Source of the DNA: Serpula lacrymans var. lacrymans S7.9
Taxonomy: Eukaryota > Basidiomycota > Agaricomycetes > Boletales > Serpulaceae
Assembly (NCBI RefSeq): GCF_000218685.1
Contig: NW_006763295.1
Coordinates: 372,001 to 436,000, forward strand
Length of the DNA stretch: 64,000 nucleotides
Reading direction: 5' to 3'
Numbering within the stretch: position 1 is the stretch's first letter; every line of letters begins with the position of its first letter. The position numbers and the translations under genes were made by a program. Below the pieces are notes generated by a model. It had not been told where the DNA came from. It made no database searches and saw nothing but the letters and a program-made list of their open reading frames with translations. This document shows positions 24,801 to 33,514 of the stretch, in pieces.

Positions 24801-26697
24801 GGTCCCAAGGACGTTTCGGGGGAAGTTTGTCAAATGATTCTTTGGTGAAGACGGGTTCGAATTCATGGTAGATTGGAGGAACGACATCTCGGAAGGTGAG
24901 CTTTGACTTTGCCTTTTCGGAGGATTCAGCGATTTGTTGACTTTTAGTGGCAAAGGCGTTCAATTCTAGCTGTGTTATCTCCATAATTCGTGTTTCAAGA
25001 TCGACGGCTAGAACTTTATCCCCTTCTTCAGGATGATACTCCGGATCATCAGTAGGGAAGGTAATCTTGTTGGTCCGCCAATCAATTGTTGGATTCGTCA
25101 GTATCAACCAGTCGTATCCAAGCAGTATGCGTGGTGAAAGTAGAGATGCTACGATGACATCTATCAAATGTTCTTTCCCTTTCACATTGATGTGAAGAGT
25201 GACATAGTGTGTTACTTTCTGGGATCGACCATCGGCTCCCGCAGCGTCAAGAGGGACGGGCAGAGGCGTAGTATTGAGGGTATACTTGTCAACCAGGCTT
25301 CGATCGATAACCGAGTTGGTGCAACCAGAGTCGATAAGGGTTGGGACGGTGAATGTCTGTCTGTCGTCTATGGTAGTGACTTGAGAAATGATATGGAGAC
25401 TTCGTTTTGACGTAGGGTTGTGCGGCGAGGTGTAAGCATGGATGCGTTCTATAATGTTCTCTTCGTCGTGGTTCTTTAGCATCTGTATCGCCTGCAGGGT
25501 GATATGCTCGTAGTGATCTTTATGGGCCCAGTTTCGTAACAGAGCTCTTGCTCTTTCTGGTTTCTGGTCTTTGATTCGTCTGGCCAACCATTCCGGTGAA
25601 TGTGGCTTTGCGTAGGTTTCGGTTACAGCACGTAGATGTTGATCAACTTTCTGAAAATCCTTCGGGGGTGCTTCGATTTCTTTTAATGACGATGTAGTGG
25701 GAGTGTCTTTGGTTTCCTCCGTTTCCATATATCGTATTGCCATCTTTCCATGTGGGCAATTTCTAGCAATGTGGCCTCGTTCGCCACAATTGTAACAAGT
25801 AACATTCGGGTTGGGCCGATGTTGTCTCTGCGTGTTGGAACTCCCAATCTCCATAGGTACACCTGATCCTCCAAACGTTCCTGCTGTGTTTGGATGGACT
25901 GCATTCTGGGGCGGTGGTCTATGAGATGGAGTATAATACGGTCGCTGTTGGATATACCGTGGTCTTCGCGTCTCTGTTTGCGGTACTGTCTGTCGATGCT
26001 GTGGTGGAGGGTAGTCTTGGTTCTGCTGATAGCGCGGTTGATATCGTTGGTACTGAGTTGGCAGCCTCTGTTGAGGTGGTTTATCTCTCCTCCTTTCCAG
26101 ATTAAGTTCTTCATTTCGCTGTTCCCATTTCCTTGCCGCTGCCTTCCACTCTAAGTACGTGGTGGGTAGGTTTTCCTGTTGCGAGATACGATCACGAAGG
26201 AATTGAGAGAGGTTGCGGCGAAGGATACTGTGAATGAACGGATAACTTTCTTCTGCGTCTGGTGGTAATCCTGCTTCCATAAGTTTGGATTCGAGTCCTC
26301 CAAAATATGCGTCTACCGTCATCTCTCGTTGTTCGTAATCGTGAAGGGCAATCTCTGCTTTCAACTTGAGATGGGGGTCCAGGAATTCGTTATCTAATTC
26401 CTTGATGAATTCTGAGATAGTTCCCCAATTTCGCGGTGCAAATAGGTCTCCTAGCACTGCGGTTTTGTTGTTGAAATTCGCCTTCCATGTATGACAGGCG
26501 TCATTGGCTTTATCGGACGAGATTCGGGATAGTGCAAAGAGGATTTTGGAGGAGTTGGTTTGGAAACTTCTGGGATAGGCGAAAAAGTAGTTTGCTAAAG
26601 CGTTCTTCCAGTCAACGTATGTTTCCTTTTTACCGGTGAATTCGAATGGAGGAGTGGCAAGGACAGCTTTGCTTCCTTGATTTGTTTCGTCGGCCAT
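21823..26697 (-). CDS. Gag-Pol polyprotein of Ty3/Gypsy element (1624 aa)
   Basis: Single uninterrupted frame from ATG at 26695-26697. Approximate residues: Gag 1-290 with a Q/P/R-rich tail, CCHC zinc knuckle CYNCGERGHIARNC (about 300), aspartic protease LIDSGCTNSVID (about 450), reverse transcriptase with YLDD (about 796), RNase H LETDASDFAVG (about 935), integrase HHCC domain (1154-1197) and DDE core (TTDLIGAL, SDRGPQF, DGQSERINQ; 1227-1327), C-terminal chromodomain (YEVESIIASR ... LDYLIHWHGYP; 1519-1572) with the aromatic cage residues Y, W and Y present. Chromodomain integrases steer insertion toward particular chromatin. The frame stays open without an ATG about 77 codons upstream (rich in P and acidic residues). 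Confidence 0.97.
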   Translation of the reverse strand: MADETNQGSKAVLATPPFEFTGKKETYVDWKNALANYFFAYPRSFQTNSSKILFALSRISSDKANDACHTWKANFNNKTAVLGDLFAPRNWGTISEFIKELDNEFLDPHLKLKAEIALHDYEQREMTVDAYFGGLESKLMEAGLPPDAEESYPFIHSILRRNLSQFLRDRISQQENLPTTYLEWKAAARKWEQRNEELNLERRRDKPPQQRLPTQYQRYQPRYQQNQDYPPPQHRQTVPQTETRRPRYIQQRPYYTPSHRPPPQNAVHPNTAGTFGGSGVPMEIGSSNTQRQHRPNPNVTCYNCGERGHIARNCPHGKMAIRYMETEETKDTPTTSSLKEIEAPPKDFQKVDQHLRAVTETYAKPHSPEWLARRIKDQKPERARALLRNWAHKDHYEHITLQAIQMLKNHDEENIIERIHAYTSPHNPTSKRSLHIISQVTTIDDRQTFTVPTLIDSGCTNSVIDRSLVDKYTLNTTPLPVPLDAAGADGRSQKVTHYVTLHINVKGKEHLIDVIVASLLSPRILLGYDWLILTNPTIDWRTNKITFPTDDPEYHPEEGDKVLAVDLETRIMEITQLELNAFATKSQQIAESSEKAKSKLTFRDVVPPIYHEFEPVFTKESFDKLPPKRPWDHAIELIPEANGLDCKTYPLSRDEQHHLDEFLNENLTSGRIRVSKSPYASPFFFIKKKDGSLRPVQDYRKLNELTIKNRYTLPLISELIDKLKGANYFTKLDVRWGYNNVRIQEGDEHKAAFRTNRGLFEPLVMFFGLTNSPATFQTMMDHLLRELITEGKVIVYLDDIMIFTETLEEHRQIVTKVLRILQQNQLYLKPEKCEFEKQEVEYLGMIISKDTIRMDPLKVAAVADWPAPKNKRELQSFLGFSNFYRRFVKDYGRIAKPLTVLTGKVDWTWKDEQETSFETLKKTLTTAPTLAIPNDDDPFKLETDASDFAVGAVLSQKQNDKFRPIAFLSKALTPAERNYEIYDKEMLAVMTALDEWRHHLVGSKHPFTIFTDHQNLLYFRQPQKYNRRQARWSSQLADYNFKMEHVKGNQNTKADLLSRRIDHPKGTNDNEDQILLPDVHFELLDTNEGYLPDIRQSFQKQDDVVKKNLKEKPDTWKMKDRIVWIKRESATSSYPIPLADRVYVPRNHELRARILKDHHDEALAGHPGERTMFERVNRELWWPSLRTDIRRYVRGCESCQRTKAHRTKPNAPLHPNPIPDRPWQIITTDLIGALPESKGYTAVQVFVDRFSKMAHFVPTFVTLDSAGYARQLRDNVIRLHGIPEKIVSDRGPQFMSRFTKDFYDLMGITPGLSTGYHPQTDGQSERINQDLEHYLRVFINHRQDDWADWLSIAEFTYNNHLHTAMNQTPFFLNYGLHPRTNITTTSSPRSASAVEFSEQMKKLHDITKSSLLVANENLKKYYDRKKSPSREYQAGDKVWLEGHNITTDRPMKKLDDKRFGPFKVTQKVGPSAYQLDVPKSWKSIHPVFNEAILSPYHAPEFINQPISSRPPPEIVEGIDEYEVESIIASRPTKLKGSKLDYLIHWHGYPVSERTWEPDTNLTHVADLLAAFHKTNPAAPRIITASLHFRPYENYTATSKPPMLFDWISNKFQSAASGLMRTRVL

Positions 26698-26982
26698 TGC
26701 TGCTGCTAGATCAGGTTCAAGGTCTAAAGATTCCTGATCGAACCAATCGTCGGGTTGGTTTTCGGGTTCTGGAGTCGGAGGTGGGGGAGGAAAGTTTTCT
26801 GGTCCTGCTGACTGATACAGTTCGTCGGGTTCTAGAGCTTCCGCAGCAGCTCCTAGAGATTGTGGGGGGGGTGTGTCGGGAGTGACCAGAGGACGGGGTT
26901 CTCGATAGGGCTCCAGATTTTCAACGGGTTAGATAACGGATTTAGATAACAAGTCTTTCTAGATAATGAGTCTCTTTTTTAT

Positions 26983-28170
26983 TCACTCAAAGTCTGGGTC
27001 AAACGTAAAATTACTAGGGAAGTCTCCTCCTTCTGCTTCTCGGGGTCTCCAGTATTCTACGTCCTGAGTAGACCCTTCACTTTCTGACTCGGTTTCGCTG
27101 CTAGATTCTCCTCCAAGTATATCTGTTAATGAACTTCCTGTTTCCCGTTCTATCCTTTCTGCACAAGGCGCAAAAAGTTGTTCAACCGACGGGATGAGCG
27201 GTGCTTCTCCTCTTCGACCTTGGTAGGTGTAAGAGTACTGCGAATAGATACGAGTTCGTGAGCTATGGTTGATAACGGCCCAGAAATCGCTTTGGAGAAC
27301 TGTAACAATGAAACGTTCGGGGTGATCAGATTGTTGGTTAACAACAAATGGAGTGAGGATTTCTAGGATCCAGTAATATTCGTCGACGTATTCTGAAACG
27401 TGTCGAATGTTGTCAATTTCGGTCGTGTAGTCTTCTCTGTCACGGGATTTCCTCTGAGCAGTCGCGATGAGTTGATCAAATCGTGCTAACGCAGCAACAA
27501 CTCGTCGAATATGATCTTTAGTAGAGGGCGTGACGATTATAACAGAAGTGCTGTGTTGAAGACCAAACCGCGGCCCGAATGCGTCAAGATCTTGGACTTC
27601 AGGGAGGTAGAGAGTTCGGCGAAGTCGTGTCAGATATTGGACAATAGAAAGGTGGTCCAGATGATTGCCGATGCAGAAGTACTGGATGGGTTGGTAACTG
27701 ACAGGAGAGGCGGAGTAGGTGTCGTAGTAGTCAGATGTAAAAAATGAGGACGGGATATCGTAGGTAGGTTCCTCGTTAGGCCTCTTCCTTAACACAATGC
27801 CACAAAGCAAGGTGTGTTCGAAGTCGTAAGGGAGGAGGCGGCTGGGTATGTCTGGAAAAACGAGAGGGCGGATTCGATAAAGATCGAGGAGATCTGGGAT
27901 GTGGCTCTGCGAAATAAGTTGCAGGTTTCGTTCTTGTACGTTGGCTATTCCTTTCAAAAGCTTAACCCTCTGAGTGTTCTCGTAACTCGGGCGTACTAGG
28001 CTCTCGAAGTAGTCTATCAACGGAATTTGTTCGTGCCGCAGGGATATGAAGATTAAAAGTTCTCTCCGTGCTTTGTCGGAGATGTTGGAGTATCTCCTCG
28101 AGACTGCGAGAATTTCTCCTACAGATGGCGGAATGGTAAAAGATGGATTGGGTGAGAGCGAGTGCGTCGT
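26983..28170 (-). CDS. Leader open frame 2 of the Gypsy element (396 codons, no methionine)
   Basis: Open from 28170 (after TAA at 28171-28173) to TGA at 26983-26985, and without a single ATG. The protein looks globular in its first ~300 residues (for example DKARRELLIFISLRHEQ, VDEYYWILEILTPFVV) and has an acidic Ser/Glu-rich tail (SSSETESESEGS). A frame this long is very unlikely by chance, so I take it as coding now or recently. I recognise no domain; an accessory (envelope- or Gag-like) product of the element is possible. How it is expressed is unknown. Confidence 0.5.
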   Translation of the reverse strand, partial: TTHSLSPNPSFTIPPSVGEILAVSRRYSNISDKARRELLIFISLRHEQIPLIDYFESLVRPSYENTQRVKLLKGIANVQERNLQLISQSHIPDLLDLYRIRPLVFPDIPSRLLPYDFEHTLLCGIVLRKRPNEEPTYDIPSSFFTSDYYDTYSASPVSYQPIQYFCIGNHLDHLSIVQYLTRLRRTLYLPEVQDLDAFGPRFGLQHSTSVIIVTPSTKDHIRRVVAALARFDQLIATAQRKSRDREDYTTEIDNIRHVSEYVDEYYWILEILTPFVVNQQSDHPERFIVTVLQSDFWAVINHSSRTRIYSQYSYTYQGRRGEAPLIPSVEQLFAPCAERIERETGSSLTDILGGESSSETESESEGSTQDVEYWRPREAEGGDFPSNFTFDPDFE

Positions 28171-28618
28171 TTATGTCGAGGATGATATCCTCGATCGGAT
28201 CAATTGGAGAAGACGAAGCAGAGGAGTCTTGATACAACTCAGTGATCTGTTCGACCGTTCCTTCCGCGTCTGGAGTACGGGCTTTGGTAGGGACGGGGAG
28301 GACCGGGAGCGGTTTGTTGAGAGCTGCGAGGAAATCTTTCTGGTGTCTGCGGTCCGCTTCTGATACCCACTCTTCTGAGAGCTGTTGGGAGGTAGACACG
28401 ATGGAGGTATACGACGTCGCTGACGAGTCCGGTTTGTAGGTATCTGATGATGGCAAAGAACGCAAAGAATTGGACGAGAGCGGTGATGGTAGAGAAGGCG
28501 TCCAGTTTGAGAAGACTGAACGACAATAGGTGTAATGGTGTGGATAGTGAGAGGTCGATGACGATAGTGAGGAGAGGGATAGGGATGGTAGAGAGGTGGA
28601 GAAGGTGATGATGAAGGT
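27962..28618 (-). CDS. Leader open frame 1 of the Gypsy element (219 codons, no methionine)
   Basis: Open from just after TAA at 28619-28621 to TAA at 27962-27964. It contains no ATG, so initiation would need a non-AUG codon, splicing or another route. The N-terminal part is rich in Ser, Thr and Pro; the C-terminal part looks helical and acidic (PIEDIILDINDALALTQ, SLEEILQHLRQ). I recognise no domain. It overlaps leader frame 2 by about 200 nt in the +1 frame, so the two may be one protein made by frameshifting or splicing. It may also be untranslated; composition is the only evidence for coding. Confidence 0.45.
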   Translation of the reverse strand, partial: TFIITFSTSLPSLSLSSLSSSTSHYPHHYTYCRSVFSNWTPSLPSPLSSNSLRSLPSSDTYKPDSSATSYTSIVSTSQQLSEEWVSEADRRHQKDFLAALNKPLPVLPVPTKARTPDAEGTVEQITELYQDSSASSSPIDPIEDIILDINDALALTQSIFYHSAICRRNSRSLEEILQHLRQSTERTFNLHIPAARTNSVDRLLREPSTPELREHSEG

Positions 28619-28710
28619 TTAGACCGGTGCAGTGGCAACGACAGTCTTTTTCAGGGTGTAAGGAAACGGTTTTCCAAAGAGGGGCTCTGGAAAAGGATTT
28701 GAGGTAGGTG

Positions 28711-28721
28711 AGTTCAATATT
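28711..28721 (-). promoter_or_regulatory. Primer-binding site, probably self-primed (Tf1-like)
   Basis: One base after the 5' LTR the sense strand reads AATATTGAACT, the exact reverse complement of AGTTCAATATT at 28852-28842 inside the LTR. Tf1 of fission yeast primes reverse transcription with the first 11 nt of its own mRNA; here the 11-mer sits where a TATA-driven transcript should start. No TGG, the usual start of a tRNA primer site, follows the LTR. Confidence 0.72.
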
Positions 28722-28722
28722 T

Positions 28723-29350
28723 TGTCAGGCAACAAATATGAAGCTATATAACAAAGCCCAATGTCTGGTCAAGTCCTTCCTTGAAGGCGGTGAATCAGAG
28801 TATGAGAATGAAGAGTATCGGTAAGAGCGCAAATCCAAACTAATATTGAACTGGAGAACAATACATCGAGTATGTACTTCTCTATATAGTGAACGACGAT
28901 GGTCAGACCGAGAAAGGGAAGTACTAAGAAAGTGGTCTGACCAGCTAGTTAACCAATAAGGAAAAAGGAGGAAAGTGGTCCGATCTATCGTCTTTACTAA
29001 TCGTATGAGAAAACGTATTGGTAAGGGATGTACGATTGGCTGTATCAGTAAGCCCATGAGAAGGCGCTGACTTACAACCTTCTTCGCTTATCAATATTCC
29101 TCCGAAGTATTCCCAGACATAGCACTGGATCGTGACTATGTCATCTGGATATCTTCTCGAGGGTCGACAACAAGTCTACCTCGTTGTAGATACGATAGAA
29201 CGTGAGTGTGAAGAGAGAATAAGAAGAAAAATGATAAAAGTAATAAGACACCTGCTGTAATCTCTAGTCCAAGGGCAAGAGGAGTGACGGGGATCGAGTC
29301 TGCTAACCACGACATGATGGGAATGCGATAAGAAAAATCGATTCCTCACA
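28723..29350 (-). repeat. 5' LTR of the Gypsy element
   Basis: 628 bp. U3 probably spans 29350-28853 and R-U5 28852-28723, judging from the TATA box at 28883-28888 and the 11-mer at 28842-28852 that is complementary to the primer site. Confidence 0.96.
28883..28888 (-). promoter_or_regulatory. TATA box of the Gypsy 5' LTR
   Basis: TATATA on the element's sense strand, 31-36 nt upstream of the predicted transcript start at 28852. An ATG-free stretch begins almost exactly at this predicted start, which supports it. Confidence 0.6.
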
Positions 29351-29466
29351 TACACAAGATTGGAATCTACCAAAAACCCACAGATTTCCACCACATGTTG
29401 ATCGGATACTCACTGGGTGTCGACGCGCTAAAATGTGTTTGAAATGGATGCATTATCCATTCATTT

Positions 29467-30475
29467 TTGATGGATGTTGAGCAGGTGTCAAGCAAGTCCA
29501 TACTCACTATAATATACAAGGACGCTATAAATGAAGCATTTATGAGAAAACTTGGTATCGACAAACTCAAAGTGAAGCACTTACCAGATTACCCGTTGTC
29601 AATTGATCCCAGTCAACAGCCAGAAGACACTGCCACTCAAAAACCATTATATTGTTATAACTGGAAATTATCAGCTGACGACAAAGCAAATAGCAAAAAT
29701 TTAGTAGAAATTCAACAATGGGTCATGCTTAACGCACCAGTAGAAATACCATCAGTCATAGGGATGCTTCAGCTTGTGCTACCAAAGGACCTGAAGCATC
29801 AAATTTGTGTGATATTCCAACATATGGCAAGGCAGTATTGTTTGAAATTACAAAAGGACGAGGCACTGGCGAGTCGAGAGAATGAAGATGATAGGGACCT
29901 GTCTGACACTCAAGAAGAGAACCTTGTAAGCATGTCAGTGTCCAAAGCGCACAAAGACTCTCGTGCACAGTCTGTGAGTGTTTCAGACAATGATATGATG
30001 ATTCTTGCACTCACTTGTTCCAAAACAGAAACTTGACCAATGAATTTGCAAACGGCCATTTTCTACTTACACCAACAAGAAATTTGATGCTGTATTTATC
30101 CTAAATGCTATGTCTGATGATGAGGTCAATCCGGATTATCGGCCAATGTCAGATGAGGTTAGGATATTCATTAGTAGGGCCCCAGATTATAGGAGTGAAA
30201 TAGTAAGTCATAAATCATATAAACTTCACAAAACACTGACCTTTATAGCTCCAAACGATATATGACGACCCTGAGAAAATCATCAACAACTATCCACCTC
30301 CTTCGACAAAATTCCTCAAGCATCGGCTCCATGCGTGGCAGATCAAGCCAGAACTACTGGCCTTGGCTGAATATAGCAATAATCTTGGTTCTTCAAGGCT
30401 TGCTTACAGTGGTACAGCGTGGGGTGACAAAAAAGATCCAATTGATGATGGGTTGAATGGGGTTGTGCACCACAA
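29467..30475 (+). CDS. Unrecognised multi-exon gene
   Basis: A 190-codon open frame (29467-30036, ATG start; includes DDKANSKNLVEIQQW) is followed by protein-like sequence around 30085-30200 (SDDEVNPDYRPMSDEV), a GT..AG intron (about 30202-30248), and an exon to about 30465 (DDPEKIINNYPPPSTKF, SSRLAYSGTAWGDKKD). The joins between the first and second parts are not resolved. I recognise no domain. It sits among transposon debris and may belong to a mobile or multicopy family. Confidence 0.4.
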
Positions 30476-30699
30476 ACAAAAATGATCAGCCAAAGACAGC
30501 GACAAAATTTTTATATGAATAAAACAAGTTCCAAAAAAAGACATCAGTACAAAAGCACAGAATAGCCTTGACAAGATACTAGGAAACACTCACAGAGATG
30601 AGCTGTTCAAGCAAAATGGTCGTCCAGAGCGAGAGTCTTCAGAATAAAGGAGCCTGTGGATAGGATGGGATTATTCTTGTGAGCTGTTGAGATCTTGCT

Positions 30700-32432
30700 C
30701 AATTCCGTCCAACCAGTCATTGCTAGGTGGTTCAACACTACTCTGTAGAATGTTTAGATGTTCAACACATGTCAAAAATAGATACTTACACGATCAAACG
30801 AATGGATGATCCAAAGTTTATCAGTAAATATGTCTTGATTGAGTATGATGGGGATCACAGCTACAGCAGATGTGAGTTGATCACTATCAATCACTTCCAG
30901 CCCCTGGAAACGATCTGCATATGCTACGTAGATCCCGAGATCTGTAGAACTAGAAATTGGCAACAGATATTCAACGAGTACAGAACAAAAGCTGTAGCAC
31001 TTACTATAAACTCCATGGCAACAAAGGGATTTTATCATCTGCAACCATCCGACGTATGATAGAGCAATTTAACTCTTGTTTGTTGGGGATGGATCTTCAC
31101 TTTGACATGGTAGATAAGTTCGCAAGGAATATAACCTATAGAAAAATCAACAGTTGCAAATTGATCAGCTTGTGTATGAGTTGAAGTTGTACAGCCATAT
31201 CGGATCCCAGTTTTAACGACAAATGGGAACACAGAGACTGAATGGCGAGAGAAAGGTATAGCTCCATGTTGACTTGTCATGTCATCAAAGATAATAAGGT
31301 CTGGCCATTTCTTGCGAATGAATTCCAGAAGCAAGCTATATACTTCGACATGTGGGAGTCTCCGGACATTATTGTATTTCTTGATTGGCTTTGGATATAA
31401 AAGGCTTGTGCAAGAGAAACCTGCAATATATGAGCGCAAAGTACCGCGGTTAAGGCCTTTCTCTTTGACGATGCAACCTAGTTAATAAATCTAAGTGAAA
31501 CTCAGCTGCTGCCCGAGAGGCTATAGAAATGACTTTATCATTTACCTAAGTGGAACTACAATAGATGTTAGTTTAAGGTGATCTCTAATAAATGTAATGT
31601 AACATACCTCAGCTGCTGCCCAAGAGGCTATAGAAATGACTGAGGTATTCCTATACTAAACCCCCTACTACTTATAGTTGGAGGTGCTACTCGCTACAGT
31701 ATAATGACTCCTAGGAGAACAATGGTGACTCCATGGAGTGGTGGCTATGCTCCATGGAGAACAATGGCTGCTTTAGCAGAGACCGGGTTTATCCAGTTTT
31801 GTCACTAGTAATTTATGTTCTTTTTCTGTTGTATTCTCAGGAAGCAATACAGACTGTAACAGAGAACATAGTTAGAGAAAATATGAATATAAAAAAAGAA
31901 CTTACCATCTCATACAACCAGTGCTTCTCGACACAATCTTGCAATAGTGTATATTCCATTTCTCCATCTGCATGTCCATTCAAATTAACCCGCTCAAGCT
32001 CACCATTGAATGGTTCAAATGCAAACAATCACCACCCATATGCAGGACCAAAGCACTTGAAGATGGAGGAATAATGCATTGAAAGGTGGTGGTTGATAGT
32101 TAGATGGACACCAAGACGCTGGAGAGCACTAGAATGTAACTGTAAGTATTGTTGTCCACATTCAACTTCATCTTTTGATATTGAGCAAGACGCTAAGATT
32201 TCTGAGGACAGATGTATTGCAGCCATGTATAGATCCGGAAGGCTTTGAGTGAACTTGGGAGGAGATTTTGATTGGGCTGGTACTGGTGGGGCACTAGCCT
32301 TGATCTTGTTGTCTTCATCCCTCCAGCAGACATATAGAATGGTCGGGAACAGGGTACAGAGTTGTCACCACTGATCAGCCTTCTGGAGAGAGTGGTTTTC
32401 ACCAAGCTGCAATAATTGAGACGTAAGCTCAA
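30700..32432 (-). pseudogene. Decayed CACTA/Tnp2-type transposon gene (C-terminal part)
   Basis: Minus-strand pieces in order: a region with HLTINHHLSMHY and FGPAYGW followed by TGA where Trp is expected (about 32029), then FEPFNGELERVNLNGHADG (32020-31960), the repeat at 31483-31804, then LPHVEVYSLLLEFIRKKWPD and GIRYGCTTSTHTQADQF (31439-31190), and a tail to about 30772. The pattern 'LH.SMH ... GP.Y.WW.FAFE.FNG ... NGH.GGE' is what I remember from the region after the catalytic core of fungal Tnp2 proteins. No transposase core was found here. The stop and the inserted repeat make it non-functional. Confidence 0.5.
31483..31804 (-). repeat. Dispersed repeat family B, copy 2 (322 bp)
   Basis: Flanked by the perfect 5-bp duplication CTAGT (31478-31482 and 31805-31809). 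Same family as 10386-10609 but with an internal repeat: the block GAGGCTATAGAAATGACT occurs twice. Sense-strand ends are TGACAAAAC... and ...TTTATTA. It splits the Tnp2-like remnant. Confidence 0.82.
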
Positions 32433-33338
32433 AGCGTACTGAGGTTGGGAATATGTGTTAGTTTTGGTGATTCTGCACCTAGTTGTGCTATCTATTTTCC
32501 TTTCTTTCTAAATCACTTTCCTCTTTACTCTTTTTGCTCTATTGTTCCGTATTCACTGAGCATTCTATAATTTTGCCTTTGTGGCTGATTTGTTTACCTT
32601 TGTTTACAAAATTTCGGACTAGTATTGCAGAGTCCAGTATTCCTATTCTTTAGTTACTCATACTGGACTCTAGGTACTGTACACATTCTGTACTCTCTGA
32701 TAATATAGTTACTCATACTGGACTCTAGTTCTGTCCCTGTTAGCTCTCAGCAAGTGGCTAAACACTTCCCAGAAGTTCTCAATTGAACAACAAGATGCTT
32801 TGGACTCGGAGTACTCGACAAGTTGCGCTTGGAGTGATAGCCAAAGTCGAGACTCTGTGCCTGGATTTGCGATAAGGTTTCACTATCTTCGTCCAATTGA
32901 TATTCATATCTATATCCTGGCAGGACGAGTTAAGTGGATATTTCGGATTGTTCAAATTCGTCTTGAGTAAGGGAAGTCATCTTGAGGTGGTGGTATAATA
33001 TGAAGAATAGCTTAGCTTATTTTCAAGACCGATGAGGGTTATCCTATTTACAAGCTAACTAAAATACTAAAATAATAAATCATATTTATGGAACTCAAAG
33101 CACTCCAGAAAACGACTAAGTCCTTCATGAGTATCTAGTTGAAATGTGCAGAAAACCTACAGGTTTTGTGTAGATCTCTAGATTCGGTTCGAACATGCAG
33201 GCAAAATCTGATTGAAATGTGCCGGAAATGACCGGGTTTTCGGGACATTTTCATGATTCGTAATCTCAGGTTTTTCGCAGTGCTGAGAGCCTCCTCAAAG
33301 TGCTGAGCTGCACATTACTGTAACATGTGCGCAGATGT
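32433..33338. other. Intergenic, AT-rich; nothing recognised
   Basis: Contains a short internal repeat (TTACTCATACTGGACTCTAG at about 32654 and again near 32707). No gene seen. Confidence 0.5.
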
Positions 33339-33514
33339 TGAATGGACTGTCATGCATTCAGCGCATCATGAGGATTTCTTACGTTACAATTGCACCACTT
33401 ATTCGGACGAGCATGAATAAATAGATTCAACTTTCACTTACATGCTACCGTGGATAAAAGTCTCGCACACTGCTGTTTGAGACTTTCTTGGCCTAGGAAG
33501 ACATTGGGAAAACC

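Larger units (their letters stand above)
21183..29350 (-). mobile_element. Complete Ty3/Gypsy chromodomain LTR retrotransposon (8168 bp)
   Basis: Two 628-bp LTRs (21183-21810 and 28723-29350) differ by eye at one base (C at 21199, T at 28739) and are flanked by the perfect target duplication TACAC (21178-21182 and 29351-29355). Transcription runs leftward. Order: 5' LTR, primer-binding site at 28711-28721, a ~2 kb ATG-free leader with two open frames, one gag-pol frame (21823-26697), polypurine tract at 21815-21824, 3' LTR. The single polyprotein, chromodomain and self-complementary primer site resemble the Tf1/sushi group. The long extra coding-like leader is not typical of that group. The coding frame and near-identical LTRs suggest a recent insertion, possibly still active. 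It landed beside or within the 5' part of the NACHT-ankyrin gene. Confidence 0.97.
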
